From positions 1 through 21,866 of the forward strand of contig PFUQ01000180.1 of assembly GCA_002790175.1 (NCBI GenBank): DNA of 21,866 bases. The letters run 5' to 3'. A model generated the notes under the pieces. The model was given only the letters and a program-made list of their open reading frames with translations, ran no database searches and had not been told where the DNA came from. The translations under genes and the position numbers were made by a program. Origin of the DNA: Flavobacteriales bacterium CG_4_9_14_3_um_filter_32_8. Lineage in GTDB: Bacteria > Bacteroidota > Bacteroidia > Flavobacteriales_E > Vicingaceae. This document shows positions 8,611 through 17,193 of this stretch, one piece after another (the first letter of the stretch is position 1; the number at the start of each line of letters is the position of its first letter).

Positions 8611-9816
8611 TTGAATTTTCCATTTTACATAGCAAGGCGTTACTTAATTTCTAAAAAATCTCATAACGTAATTCATATTATTTCATGGATTTCTGTTACA
8701 GGAATTGGCGTTGGAACAATGGCATTAATTATTGTTTTATCTGCTTTTAATGGATTAGAAACTTTGGTGGAGGAGTTGTATGCTTCTTTTGACCCTGATT
8801 TAAAAATTACTTTGGCTGAAGGAAAAACTTTTGAAGTAAATGATTTTCCAAGAGATAAGGTTTTAGCCATTCCTGAAATAAAATTTATAAATTCATCTTT
8901 AGAAGAAGTTGCATTAATAAAATATGAAGACAAACAAACAATTGCTACTATAAAAGGCGTTGAAAGTGGTTTTTATAAAATGAGCGGAATGGATTCTTTA
9001 TTAATAGAAGGAACAATTAATCATCAAACAGAAAATAACAATAACCTTGTGTTTGGTTGGGGAATCGCAGATAAATTAGCTCTTTTTATTTCAGAAAGTA
9101 CTCATCCAGTTAGTGTAATAGTTCCTAAACGAGGCACAAGTAAAGGGCTTACCCCAGATGCTGAATTCAATAAAAAAATTGCTTATGCTTCTGGGATTTT
9201 TTCGGTAAACCCAGATTTTGACACCAAATATGTGTTGGCAAATTTAGCTTTTGTTCAACAATTATTAAAACATGAAAATAAAATTAGTTCAGTAGAGTTA
9301 GGTTTAAAAAAAGGAAGCGATTGGAAGCTGGTTAAAAACAAATTACAAAAAGCACTTGGTAATAAATACAAAGTAGAAAGTCGTTACGAAATGAACGAAC
9401 TTATTTATAAAACCAACAAAACAGAAAAATGGATTACTTTTTTAATACTTTCCTTTATATTAGTAATTGCTTCTTTTAACATTATTGGCTCACTAACCAT
9501 GTTAATTATTGATAAGAAAAAAGATGTTTGGATACTAAAAACTTTGGGAGCGAATGATCGTGTAATCCGAAAAATTTTCTTTGCCGAAGGTATGTTGATA
9601 AACTTGCTGGGAGCTATTTCTGGTATGGCAATCGGTGCTTTTATCTGTTGGTTACAACTTCAATTTGGTTTGCTAAGATTGGATGGTGGTGTGGTTGATT
9701 TTTATCCTGTCGAAATTCACGTTATGGATTTTGTTAATGTTTCTATCATTGTAATTATTATTGGATTAATTGCTTCCTGGTATCCAGTTCGGATATTAAC
9801 GAAAAGGCATTTGTAA
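8611..9816 (+). CDS. ABC transporter permease, LolC/E (FtsX) type
   Basis: Membrane subunit of the LolC/LolE type, which with an ATPase moves lipoproteins from the inner membrane to the carrier LolA; the exact substrate here is inferred from the family. One membrane segment near residues 20-43 is followed by a large periplasmic domain (about 44-268, MacB_PCD-like) and an FtsX-type C-terminal block with three segments near 271-296, 319-345 and 367-388. The opening NFPFYIARRYLISKKSHN is what homologues show right after Met, so the TTG at 8611 is the true start; an in-frame stop lies eight codons upstream and no ATG fits. No ATPase gene is adjacent. The gene is 401 codons and appears complete. 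Confidence 0.87.
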   Translation: MNFPFYIARRYLISKKSHNVIHIISWISVTGIGVGTMALIIVLSAFNGLETLVEELYASFDPDLKITLAEGKTFEVNDFPRDKVLAIPEIKFINSSLEEVALIKYEDKQTIATIKGVESGFYKMSGMDSLLIEGTINHQTENNNNLVFGWGIADKLALFISESTHPVSVIVPKRGTSKGLTPDAEFNKKIAYASGIFSVNPDFDTKYVLANLAFVQQLLKHENKISSVELGLKKGSDWKLVKNKLQKALGNKYKVESRYEMNELIYKTNKTEKWITFLILSFILVIASFNIIGSLTMLIIDKKKDVWILKTLGANDRVIRKIFFAEGMLINLLGAISGMAIGAFICWLQLQFGLLRLDGGVVDFYPVEIHVMDFVNVSIIVIIIGLIASWYPVRILTKRHL

Positions 9817-9829
9817 TACTAAATACTTG

Positions 9830-10810
9830 TTATTCAACAAACGCTTTTTGTATTTCATCTAAAGCTTCATAAACCCCAGCAAAGTCATCTAATGTAACTA
9901 ACTTCACACGATGTTCTTTAAAGTTGGGGATGCTTTTAAAATAATTACCATAATGTCTGCGCATCTCTAAAACCCCCAATGTTTCCCCCTTCCATTTTAC
10001 CGACATTTCTAAATGCTTACGAACTGCATTTATTCGGTGTAGCATGGAGGGTTTAGCTAGGTGTTCGCCAGTATTCATAAAATGTTTAATTTCATTAAAA
10101 ATCCATGGATAGCCAATACTTGCTCTTCCAATCATTACCCCATCAACACCATATTTATTTCTAACTTCAACTGCTTTTTCTGGCGTATCGATGTCTCCAT
10201 TTCCAAAAACAGGAATGTGCATTCTAGGATTATTTTTCACCTCACCAATTAAAGTCCAATCCGCACTTCCTTTGTACATTTGCTTTCGAGTCCTACCATG
10301 TATAGAAATGGCTTTAATGCCGACATCTTGCAAACGCTCTGCCACTTCCACAATGTATTTAGAATTTTCATCCCAACCCAATCGTGTTTTTACAGTAATT
10401 GGTATGTTGGTAGATTTTACAATAGCTGCTGTCATCGCTACCATTTTAGGAATATCTTGCAATATTCCTGCTCCAGAACCTTTACAAGCTACTTTTTTTA
10501 CCGGACAACCATAATTAATATCAATGATATCAGGAAGAGCTGATGATGTCATTTCGGTAGCTAGTTTCATCGATTCAATATCGTTGCCAAATATCTGAAT
10601 ACCAATAGGACGTTCCAACTCAAAAATGTCTAACTTCTGAACACTTTTAATGGCATCTCTAATCAAACCTTCTGAGGAAATAAATTCAGTAAACATTAAA
10701 TCAGCACCATTTTCTTTACACAAAGCACGGAAGGGAGGGTCACTCACGTCCTCCATTGGAGCAAGTAACAATGGAAATTCACCTAATTCTATATTTGCTA
10801 TCTTTACCAT
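9830..10810 (-). CDS. dusB: tRNA-dihydrouridine synthase B
   Basis: FMN-dependent enzyme reducing specific uridines in the D-loop of tRNA with NADPH. It has a TIM-barrel domain beginning LLLAPMEDVSD, the catalytic Cys in NYGCPVKKV (about residue 102), the FMN- and RNA-contacting motifs ITVKTRLGWD, HGRTRKQMYKG and PVFGNGDI, and GRASIGYPWIF before the helical C-terminal domain. The pattern is closest to the DusB/Nif3R3 group. The frame opens at GTG 10819, but ATG 10810 gives the more natural start (326 aa). It is divergent from the CPBP protease gene with only 26 bp between the start codons, so promoters of the two genes must overlap coding sequence or each other. Confidence 0.94.
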   Translation of the reverse strand: MVKIANIELGEFPLLLAPMEDVSDPPFRALCKENGADLMFTEFISSEGLIRDAIKSVQKLDIFELERPIGIQIFGNDIESMKLATEMTSSALPDIIDINYGCPVKKVACKGSGAGILQDIPKMVAMTAAIVKSTNIPITVKTRLGWDENSKYIVEVAERLQDVGIKAISIHGRTRKQMYKGSADWTLIGEVKNNPRMHIPVFGNGDIDTPEKAVEVRNKYGVDGVMIGRASIGYPWIFNEIKHFMNTGEHLAKPSMLHRINAVRKHLEMSVKWKGETLGVLEMRRHYGNYFKSIPNFKEHRVKLVTLDDFAGVYEALDEIQKAFVE

Positions 10811-10836
10811 TTGAAACACAAAATTAACTTATAAAT

Positions 10837-11778
10837 ATGGCTTTGCGAATAGATTTAGAAAACAAACCCTTTTTACAATTGATATTAATCTTGAGTTTAT
10901 GTTTAATATCTGTCATTCTGTTTTCAGTAATAGGAGGTTTGCTAACGGTATTTTTTTATGGTTTTGATTTATCAGGAATTAATAATTATGGAGACCCAAA
11001 GGTAATAGAGGGTATGAAGTTATTTCAACTTTTTAGTGCAATAGGTTTGTTTTTAGTTCCACCACTTGTTTATGGGTTAATTTCTAACAAAAAAACAACA
11101 GAGGTATTGAGTTTAAATAGATTGAATAAACCTTTCAATTTTTTGTTAATACTCCTTTTAATGATTCTTTCAACACCTTTTATTTCGTGGATTATTGAGC
11201 TGAATGCGAATATGATTTTGCCAGATTTTTTGAATGGAGTTGAACAATGGATGAGAGCAAGTGAAAGCCAAGCGGAAGAATTAACAAAAACATTTTTAAC
11301 TTTTAATGGTATTGGCAGTTTGTTTTACATTTTAATTATTGTTGCTGTAGTTCCTGCAATTGGAGAAGAATTATTGTTTAGAGGAGTTTTTCAAAAAATA
11401 TTCATCAACTGGACAAAAAATGCTCACCTCGGAATATGGATAACCGCAATCCTATTTAGTGCTTTACACCTACAGTTTTTTGGATTTTTTCCAAGACTAT
11501 TATTGGGCTTATTATTTGGCTACATCTTTTTATGGTCGAAATCATTATGGGTACCTATTTTTGGTCATTTTATTAATAATGGAAGTGTGGTTATTGCTAG
11601 TTATTTTTATCCTGAAAGCATTAATGAAGCAGATATTTCTATCTTTAAAGATAACGAATACAGTTTAGTTTTTTACATTGCAAGCTTTATTATTTCTGCG
11701 TTGATTTTCTTTTTTATTAGAAAAATTAATAAAAATGAACATGTAAATAATCAAATGAATAATTCAGCAACCGTATAA
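10837..11778 (+). CDS. CPBP family intramembrane metalloprotease
   Basis: A polytopic membrane protein of the CAAX protease / bacteriocin-processing (CPBP, Abi) family. About eight hydrophobic segments are visible. The three catalytic motifs are intact: EELLFRG with Glu177, Glu178 and Arg182; His211 in FSALHLQFFG; and HFINN with His244 and Asn248. The family includes Rce1-like CAAX endoproteases and enzymes linked to bacteriocin immunity, but substrates in Bacteroidota are mostly unknown and none is evident from the neighbours. It is 313 aa and is followed by tatA after 66 bp; tatA appears to have its own promoter box. Confidence 0.88.
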   Translation: MALRIDLENKPFLQLILILSLCLISVILFSVIGGLLTVFFYGFDLSGINNYGDPKVIEGMKLFQLFSAIGLFLVPPLVYGLISNKKTTEVLSLNRLNKPFNFLLILLLMILSTPFISWIIELNANMILPDFLNGVEQWMRASESQAEELTKTFLTFNGIGSLFYILIIVAVVPAIGEELLFRGVFQKIFINWTKNAHLGIWITAILFSALHLQFFGFFPRLLLGLLFGYIFLWSKSLWVPIFGHFINNGSVVIASYFYPESINEADISIFKDNEYSLVFYIASFIISALIFFFIRKINKNEHVNNQMNNSATV

Positions 11779-11791
11779 TTGAAATCTTTCC

Positions 11792-11799
11792 TACCTTTG
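11792..11799 (+). promoter_or_regulatory. Candidate -7 promoter box of tatA
   Basis: TACCTTTG is an exact match to TAnnTTTG, 45 bp before the tatA ATG and just after the CPBP stop. No TTG lies at the usual 19-bp spacing, so the -33 half is not supported. Confidence 0.4.
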
Positions 11800-11844
11800 T
11801 AAACAACATAATCAGCTTTTTAAGGCGATTTAAAATTAAAAACT

Positions 11845-12045
11845 ATGAACACAATATTATTAGGAATGATTGGACCTTGGCAAATAGCTTTGATTGTAGC
11901 ACTAGCTTTATTGTTATTTGGAGGAAAAAAGATACCTCAATTAATGAGAGGATTAGGCTCAGGAGTTAATGAGTTTAAAAAGGGAATGAAAGAAGGTGCT
12001 GAGGAGCCTAAAAAAGAAGACAAAGAAACTGAAAAGTTGAACTAG
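11845..12045 (+). CDS. tatA: Twin-arginine translocase subunit TatA/TatE
   Basis: Small pore-forming component of the Tat system, which exports folded proteins across the inner membrane. It has a short periplasmic N-terminus ending at GPWQ, one membrane segment (about residues 11-26), the hinge FGGKKIPQL, an amphipathic helix (MRGLGSGVNEFKKGMKEG) and a charged, Lys/Glu-rich tail, all typical of TatA/E. At 66 aa it is on the short side but within the family range. No tatC or tatB is in the window, which is usual in Bacteroidota. Confidence 0.93.
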   Translation: MNTILLGMIGPWQIALIVALALLLFGGKKIPQLMRGLGSGVNEFKKGMKEGAEEPKKEDKETEKLN

Positions 12046-12269
12046 ATTTCAACCAATCCATATTTTTTGTGTAAAGAATTCTTTTCTCCATAATAAGATT
12101 TCCAATTTTTTTTCATCATTCCAACGATTAAGAGTCGGAATATCAGCAATTTTATTATCTTTATGGCGTCTTCAATTGTATTTTTTTAAAATACAGGCGA
12201 CGAAGGGGGTAACTTCCTCTAACTATATTAATCAATAACAATTTGTTATTAACTAATGTTTAATAAATT
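12046..12269. other. Intergenic region with two AT-rich inverted repeats
   Basis: No gene is supported in these 224 bases. TGTATTTT (12177-12184) and AAAATACA (12188-12195) form an 8-bp hairpin with a 3-base loop, enclosed by a weaker CGTC/GACG pairing (12167-12170, 12199-12202). It is not followed by a T-tract on the plus strand, so I do not call it a terminator. AATAACAA and TTGTTATT (12234-12250) form a 17-bp palindrome around one central T, 19 bp before the transglycosylase ATG. It could be an operator or a leader hairpin. Confidence 0.4.
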
Positions 12270-13778
12270 ATGAAGTTGAAATATTTGATTATACTGTTTT
12301 TTGCAATTACGATTAATGCTATTGCTCAAAATAATAAATCCATTAACAATTTATCAATAAACATGGTAAATGACGATCCTGTTTTAGCAGCAATAGATAG
12401 TATGATGGCTTCTAAATATTTTGAAAGTTTAGGATTTAATGACAACGTAAAACACCTTAACAAATATCATTATTCAAAAGATTCTATTCCTGTTTTTGAT
12501 AGCCTTACTTATGTTCATCGGTTTAAAAAATTAAATGCCAACTCTCCTTTTAGTATTGTTTACAATTCACAAGTAAGAGATTATGTGAGTCTTTATGCCA
12601 AAAGAAGAAAAAAAATTACAGGAAGAATGCTTGGGTTAGCCCCAGCCTATTTTCCAATATTTGAAGAAACATTGGATAAATATAACTTGCCGCTAGAATT
12701 AAAATACTTGCCCATTATAGAATCCGCTTTAAATCCTAAAGCAAAATCTAGGGTTGGAGCATCGGGATTGTGGCAATTTATGTATCCAACAGGAAAAATG
12801 TTTGGATTAGAAGTTACATCATATTATGACGAAAGAAGTGATGTTTATAAATCTACTGATGCTGCGTGTCGATATTTAAAATCTTTATATGAAATGTATC
12901 ACGATTGGGATTTAGTTTTGGCAGCATACAACTGTGGACCTGGAAATGTAAATAAAGCCATTCGACGTGCTAATGGAAAAACTAGCTATTGGGAAATTAG
13001 GAATTTCTTACCCGTAGAAACAAGAGGTTATGTCCCTGCATTTATTGCTGTAAATTATATTATGAATTATGCTGCCGAGCATAATATCTACCCAATAAAA
13101 CCTGAAATTTCTTGTTTTAAAGTGGATACCATAACTGTATCAAATTACATTACCTTTGCTCAAATTTCAGAATCTCTTGATATTCCATTGGAATATTTAG
13201 AATATTTGAACCCAACTTATAAGCAAAATTTTATTCCTAATACTGGAAGAGCTAACACACTGTGTTTGCCCATAGAAAAAGTGGGTGTTTTTGTTACCAA
13301 CGAAAAAAAAATATACACACTAAAAACCGAACAAGATAGAAGAGATAGTGCTGCAGTTGTTACTGTTGAAGAAAATAATTCTACATCTTCTAGTAGAGGT
13401 GATGCCGTTGTTTATGGTGTAAAAAAAGGAGATGGTTTGGGCAAAATAGCAAGTCTTTATCATTGTAGAGTTAGTCAGATAAAAGATTGGAATAACCTAA
13501 AAAGTGACCGATTAAACGTAGGGCAGAAACTTTATATTTACGCAAAACCTAGTTATGCCGTACAAAACAAGAAAAAGGCTGATGTCGATGCAGAAAAGGT
13601 TGCTCCGATTATTAGTGGAAAATATCAATATCATACCATTAAATCGGGAGAAACCCTATGGAAAATAGCCAACCTATATGATGGCGTGAGTGTAGATCAA
13701 ATAAAAGAATTAAATAAAGCCATTAACACTCAAAAATTAAAATTGGGAACAAAGATTAGAATTAAACCCATCGGCTAA
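12270..13778 (+). CDS. Lytic transglycosylase with two LysM domains (MltD-like)
   Basis: Cell-wall enzyme predicted to cleave peptidoglycan glycan strands with formation of 1,6-anhydro ends. A signal peptide covers about residues 1-20 (cut after AIAQ). The family-1 transglycosylase (SLT) domain spans roughly 125-260: catalytic Glu151 in LKYLPIIESAL, then ASGLWQFM, and AAYNCGPGNV with the usual GxGN-like turn. Two LysM peptidoglycan-binding repeats follow at about 380-430 (KKGDGLGKIASLY) and 452-500 (KSGETLWKIANLY). The arrangement and 502-aa length match MltD/DniR proteins of Bacteroidota. It is 12 bp upstream of the DUF4837 lipoprotein, so the two form an operon and both act in the periplasm or at the outer membrane. 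Confidence 0.92.
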   Translation: MKLKYLIILFFAITINAIAQNNKSINNLSINMVNDDPVLAAIDSMMASKYFESLGFNDNVKHLNKYHYSKDSIPVFDSLTYVHRFKKLNANSPFSIVYNSQVRDYVSLYAKRRKKITGRMLGLAPAYFPIFEETLDKYNLPLELKYLPIIESALNPKAKSRVGASGLWQFMYPTGKMFGLEVTSYYDERSDVYKSTDAACRYLKSLYEMYHDWDLVLAAYNCGPGNVNKAIRRANGKTSYWEIRNFLPVETRGYVPAFIAVNYIMNYAAEHNIYPIKPEISCFKVDTITVSNYITFAQISESLDIPLEYLEYLNPTYKQNFIPNTGRANTLCLPIEKVGVFVTNEKKIYTLKTEQDRRDSAAVVTVEENNSTSSSRGDAVVYGVKKGDGLGKIASLYHCRVSQIKDWNNLKSDRLNVGQKLYIYAKPSYAVQNKKKADVDAEKVAPIISGKYQYHTIKSGETLWKIANLYDGVSVDQIKELNKAINTQKLKLGTKIRIKPIG

Positions 13779-13790
13779 ATCTAATAATTC

Positions 13791-14783
13791 ATGAATTTTA
13801 TTCATCGGCTTCTATTTCTATTAACAGTTTCTTTTTTATTGATTTCATGCGAGGAAATGAACGAAAGAGTATTGCCTAGTTGTACTGGAAAATCAGGAGA
13901 ATTATTGGTTGTTGTAGATTCTTCTTATTATAACAATAAAACGGGTGCCGCTATTCAATCCATTTTTGCTCAAGAACAAGTAGGACTTCCTCAACGTGAA
14001 GCATTGTTTGATATTATTCAAGTACCACATCACTCTTTTGCAAGAATGTTTCAAAGCACACGAAATATAATTATGGTTAACATTGAGCCTCAAAGTAAAA
14101 TAAAATTGACAGTAACAAAAGATGTTTGGGCTTCGTCTCAGTTAGTGGTTGCCATAACAGCTCCTTCTGACACTGTTGCTGCTGAAACCATTTCTAAAAA
14201 CGCAGAGGCACTTTTAGCTTATTTTAATGATAAAGAATTGGAAAGGTTGTATAAAAAATATCAACCCAACGCAGCCAGTAAAAATGCCCAATTACTAACC
14301 AAAAAGTATCAACTTTCTCTTCATATTGATGACCTCTATTTTGTTGCCAAAAAAACAGAAGACTTTATTTGGCTACGAAAAGAGATGAGCGTAGGAGAAC
14401 ATCCAGTAAGCCAAGGAATTATTATTTACACCTATCCTTATGTTAGTGATAGCACATTTGAAATAGCTAACTTAGTTGCTAAAAGAAATGAGTTTACCAA
14501 AAAATATGTAAAAGGAGGGGTTGAGAAATCCTATATGGCATCGTATGTAGAATATGTGCCTGCCCAAAAAGAAATTAATTTTAATGGAATTTATGCCAAC
14601 GAATTGCGTGGTTTATGGTATATGCAAGGTGATTTTATGGGAGGACCTTATATTAATTATACACTAATTGATGAACAACGCAACAGAGTTATTTGTTTAG
14701 ACGGTTATGTTTTTGCCCCAAAATTTGATAAAAGAGAATATTTAAGAGAGTTGGAAGCACTCATTAAAACAATAACTTTTTAG
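13791..14783 (+). CDS. DUF4837 family lipoprotein
   Basis: A 330-aa lipoprotein. The hydrophobic N-terminus ends in a lipobox (LISC, Cys20), so the mature protein is lipid-anchored. After it comes the segment ERVLPSCTGKSGELLVVVDS, typical of DUF4837, a Bacteroidota family of unknown function. Short conserved-looking segments such as GLWYMQGDFMGGPY and DGYVFAPKFDKR lie near the C-terminus. It is probably cotranscribed with the transglycosylase 12 bp upstream, which suggests an envelope role, but nothing more specific can be said. Confidence 0.83.
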   Translation: MNFIHRLLFLLTVSFLLISCEEMNERVLPSCTGKSGELLVVVDSSYYNNKTGAAIQSIFAQEQVGLPQREALFDIIQVPHHSFARMFQSTRNIIMVNIEPQSKIKLTVTKDVWASSQLVVAITAPSDTVAAETISKNAEALLAYFNDKELERLYKKYQPNAASKNAQLLTKKYQLSLHIDDLYFVAKKTEDFIWLRKEMSVGEHPVSQGIIIYTYPYVSDSTFEIANLVAKRNEFTKKYVKGGVEKSYMASYVEYVPAQKEINFNGIYANELRGLWYMQGDFMGGPYINYTLIDEQRNRVICLDGYVFAPKFDKREYLRELEALIKTITF

Positions 14784-15097
14784 CTACTGAATGATAACAT
14801 GTTGGCAAATTATTATTTCGATGCTAGTTACTATTATAATTAAGTATAAACATTTTGGTTGTGGTGTAATATTTATAGTTCCTATGCTATTTTTAAGAAA
14901 CAATCGTTCAACCAATTGCCTAGTTATACTAAATACTTCTATTTCTGCTTGTTCATCATCAACTTCTACATTAAAAATACCGTTATTTGGATTAGGATAA
15001 ATCAACAAAGTTGTTTGTTCGAGGGTTGAGGTTTCCTCCGCTTCTACAACCAATTCTTCACAATCGGGTACTAATTGGTTGTTAATGAGTCGTTCCT
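14784..15097 (-). pseudogene. Decayed remnant of a T9SS type A sorting domain
   Basis: From about 15095 down to 14784 one frame reads as the end of a T9SS cargo protein: NNQLVPDCEELVVEA, then YPNPNNGIFNVEVDDEQAEIE and a C-terminal beta-rich segment ending in HVIIQ. No ATG starts it, and the frame is closed upstream by TAG (15098-15096), so only the last ~104 codons survive. Positions that are normally Gly in this domain are changed (SITRQLVE where SITGQLVE is expected; QPKCLYLI for QPKGLYLI), as expected under relaxed selection. No signal peptide or mature domain can be found upstream. Its stop codon abuts the convergent DUF4837 gene. Confidence 0.75.
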
Positions 15098-15303
15098 AAA
15101 GCCCAATAATTTAAGAAAAACATATAACTAATTGATTTTAAGAGAATTAAAAAACATTAGTTTTAATGTAACATCTCCATTTTTTAATATTCTACTACTA
15201 TAACCCACGCTTGGTTCGTTAAAACGCATAAAATCGGCTAATTTTTTTCGAAAATAATAAATTCTATTTTTGGGTTATTATTTTATAGAAATAAAATTAA
15301 AAA
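15098..15303. other. AT-rich intergenic DNA between T9SS remnant and parS
   Basis: No gene is supported here. The only open stretch of note is a 33-codon minus-strand frame (15229-15128) starting MRFNEPSVGYSS, which I do not recognise. It may be another piece of decayed coding sequence. Confidence 0.35.
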
Positions 15304-15319
15304 TGTTTCACGTGAAACA
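15304..15319. other. parS: parS centromere-like ParB-binding site (copy 1)
   Basis: TGTTTCACGTGAAACA is a perfect 16-bp palindrome and an exact match to the parS consensus TGTTNCACGTGAAACA defined for ParB/Spo0J, which nucleates the chromosome partition complex. It lies 5 bp beyond the mnmG stop codon. The same 16 bp, and 19 bp including flanks, recur at 17404. No parA or parB is in the window. Confidence 0.85.
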
Positions 15320-15324
15320 AAATT

Positions 15325-17193
15325 TTATCTACCCATATAAACCATCAGCACAGAAACATCAGAAGGAGATATTCCACTTATTCGAGACGCTTGCCCAATT
15401 GTTGATGGTTTAATTTTAGTTAGTTTGTCAACAGCTTCATTTGATAAAGAAGATAATTTTTTATAATCAATATCTTTGTATATCGGTATATTTTCAAGAC
15501 GCATTATTTTTTCAGCAACATCCCTTTCCCTTTTAATGTAGCCACCATATTTCATTAAAATCTCAGCACTTTCTAAATCCTCTTCAGAATATAAAGAAAA
15601 ACTTTTACTTAACTTTTCATTGTATTCTTTTAGTTCATTAATAGTAATATTTGGTCTAATTACAATCGAAGATGCTTTAACCTTTTGACTAAGAATCGAT
15701 GATTTTTTTAGTTCTAAATAAGAATTTACTTCATCAGGTTCAATACTAGTTTTATCTAATGTTTTAATAATATTATTAATGGTTTCCAACTTTTGTTCTA
15801 CCTTTTTTATTCTGTTTTCATCAGCCAAACCTAACTGATAAGATAGAGCAGTCAATCTAATATCAGCATTATCTTGTCTTAAAAGTATCCTATATTCTGC
15901 TCGTGAGGTAAACATTCGATAAGGTTCAGATGTTCCTTTTGTAACTAAATCATCAATCAATACTCCAATATATGCTTGATCACGTTTTAATACCAAAGAT
16001 TCTTTATTATTAATTTTTAGATAAGCATTAATGCCAGCCATTAAACCTTGACCTGCTGCTTCTTCATAACCAGTTGTGCCATTTATTTGACCAGCAAAAT
16101 ATAAATTTGATACTAACTTTGTTTCTAAAGTATTGCTTAGTTGAGTAGGCTGAAAAAAATCGTATTCAATAGCATAACCTGGTCGAAACATTTTTGCATT
16201 TTCGAGTCCTGGAATTAAATTCATTGCATGTTGTTGAACGTCTTCAGGTAAAGAAGTAGAAAATCCATTTAAATAAATTTCTACCGTATTCCAACCCTCT
16301 GGTTCAATAAATAATTGATGCCTTTCACGTTCAGAAAAACGTACAATTTTATCTTCAATGGAAGGGCAATAACGAGGTCCTAACCCTTGAATTCTTCCAG
16401 AAAACATAGGTGACTTTTCAAAACCAGTATGTAAAACATCATGTACTTTTGGGTTGGTATAAGTGATATAACAACTTTTTTGTTTGGTAAGTTTCTTTTG
16501 ATTAATAAAAGAAAAACAACTAGGATTTTCGTCTCCTGGTTGTTCCTCCATTTTAGAATAATCAAGGGTTCTTCCATCTACTCTGGGTGGTGTACCTGTT
16601 TTCATTCTCCCAACTTCAAACCCAATAGAAACCAATTGTTCAGTTATTCCAGTAGATGGTCTTGCCCCGGCTCTACCACCACCAAAATGTTTTTCTCCTA
16701 TATGAATAATTCCATTTAAAAATGTCCCATTTGTTAAAATAACAGCTTTAGATTTAAATTCAACACCAATTTGTGTTTTAACTCCAACACAGTGATTATT
16801 TTCTATTATTAATTCAACAACCATATCCTGCCAAAAGTCTAAATTTTTGGTTTGCTCTAACATTAAACGCCATTCTTTAGAAAATAACATTCTGTCGTTT
16901 TGCGTTCTTGGACTCCACATCGCAGGACCTTTTGATCTATTTAGCATTTTAAATTGAATAGCACTTTTGTCACTCACAATACCTGAATAACCACCTAAAG
17001 CATCGATTTCTCTAACAATTTGACCTTTAGCAACGCCGCCCATTGCAGGATTACATGACATTTGAGCAATAGCATCCATGTTCATCGTAATTAACAATGT
17101 TTTAGCTCCTAAATTAGCAGCAGCAGCAGCAGCTTCACAACCAGCATGACCTGCTCCAACAACAATAATATCATAGTGTTTATTTATTTCCAT
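15325..17193 (-). CDS. mnmG: tRNA uridine-5-carboxymethylaminomethyl modification enzyme MnmG (GidA)
   Basis: FAD-dependent enzyme that, with MnmE, adds the carboxymethylaminomethyl group to wobble U34 of certain tRNAs. The N-terminal FAD-binding motif VGAGHAGCEAA starts near residue 12. MSCNPAMGGVAKG, the GGGRAGARPSTG stretch, GRMKTGTPPR and the C-terminal YGGYIKRE and SRISGISPSDVSVL segments are all MnmG signatures. The 622-aa length is full. ATG 17193 overlaps the end of the -1 frame of the small repeat gene upstream. mnmG often lies next to the origin and parAB in bacteria; here it is bracketed by two parS sites. Confidence 0.97.
   Translation of the reverse strand: MEINKHYDIIVVGAGHAGCEAAAAAANLGAKTLLITMNMDAIAQMSCNPAMGGVAKGQIVREIDALGGYSGIVSDKSAIQFKMLNRSKGPAMWSPRTQNDRMLFSKEWRLMLEQTKNLDFWQDMVVELIIENNHCVGVKTQIGVEFKSKAVILTNGTFLNGIIHIGEKHFGGGRAGARPSTGITEQLVSIGFEVGRMKTGTPPRVDGRTLDYSKMEEQPGDENPSCFSFINQKKLTKQKSCYITYTNPKVHDVLHTGFEKSPMFSGRIQGLGPRYCPSIEDKIVRFSERERHQLFIEPEGWNTVEIYLNGFSTSLPEDVQQHAMNLIPGLENAKMFRPGYAIEYDFFQPTQLSNTLETKLVSNLYFAGQINGTTGYEEAAGQGLMAGINAYLKINNKESLVLKRDQAYIGVLIDDLVTKGTSEPYRMFTSRAEYRILLRQDNADIRLTALSYQLGLADENRIKKVEQKLETINNIIKTLDKTSIEPDEVNSYLELKKSSILSQKVKASSIVIRPNITINELKEYNEKLSKSFSLYSEEDLESAEILMKYGGYIKRERDVAEKIMRLENIPIYKDIDYKKLSSLSNEAVDKLTKIKPSTIGQASRISGISPSDVSVLMVYMGR

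Noticed and set aside
9810..9840. Possible terminator between the convergent permease and dusB genes (TTTGT/ACAAA)
   Set aside because: The stem is only five AT-rich pairs with a long loop and no T-tract directly after it.
12049..12171. Minus-strand open frame of about 40 codons (ADIPTLNRWNDEKK region) after tatA
   Set aside because: No start codon, no recognised family, closed on both sides; probably chance or an unrecognisable remnant.
15128..15229. 33-codon minus-strand frame starting MRFNEPSVGYSS
   Set aside because: Too short, no recognised family and no promoter or coupling; mentioned only as possible decayed coding DNA.
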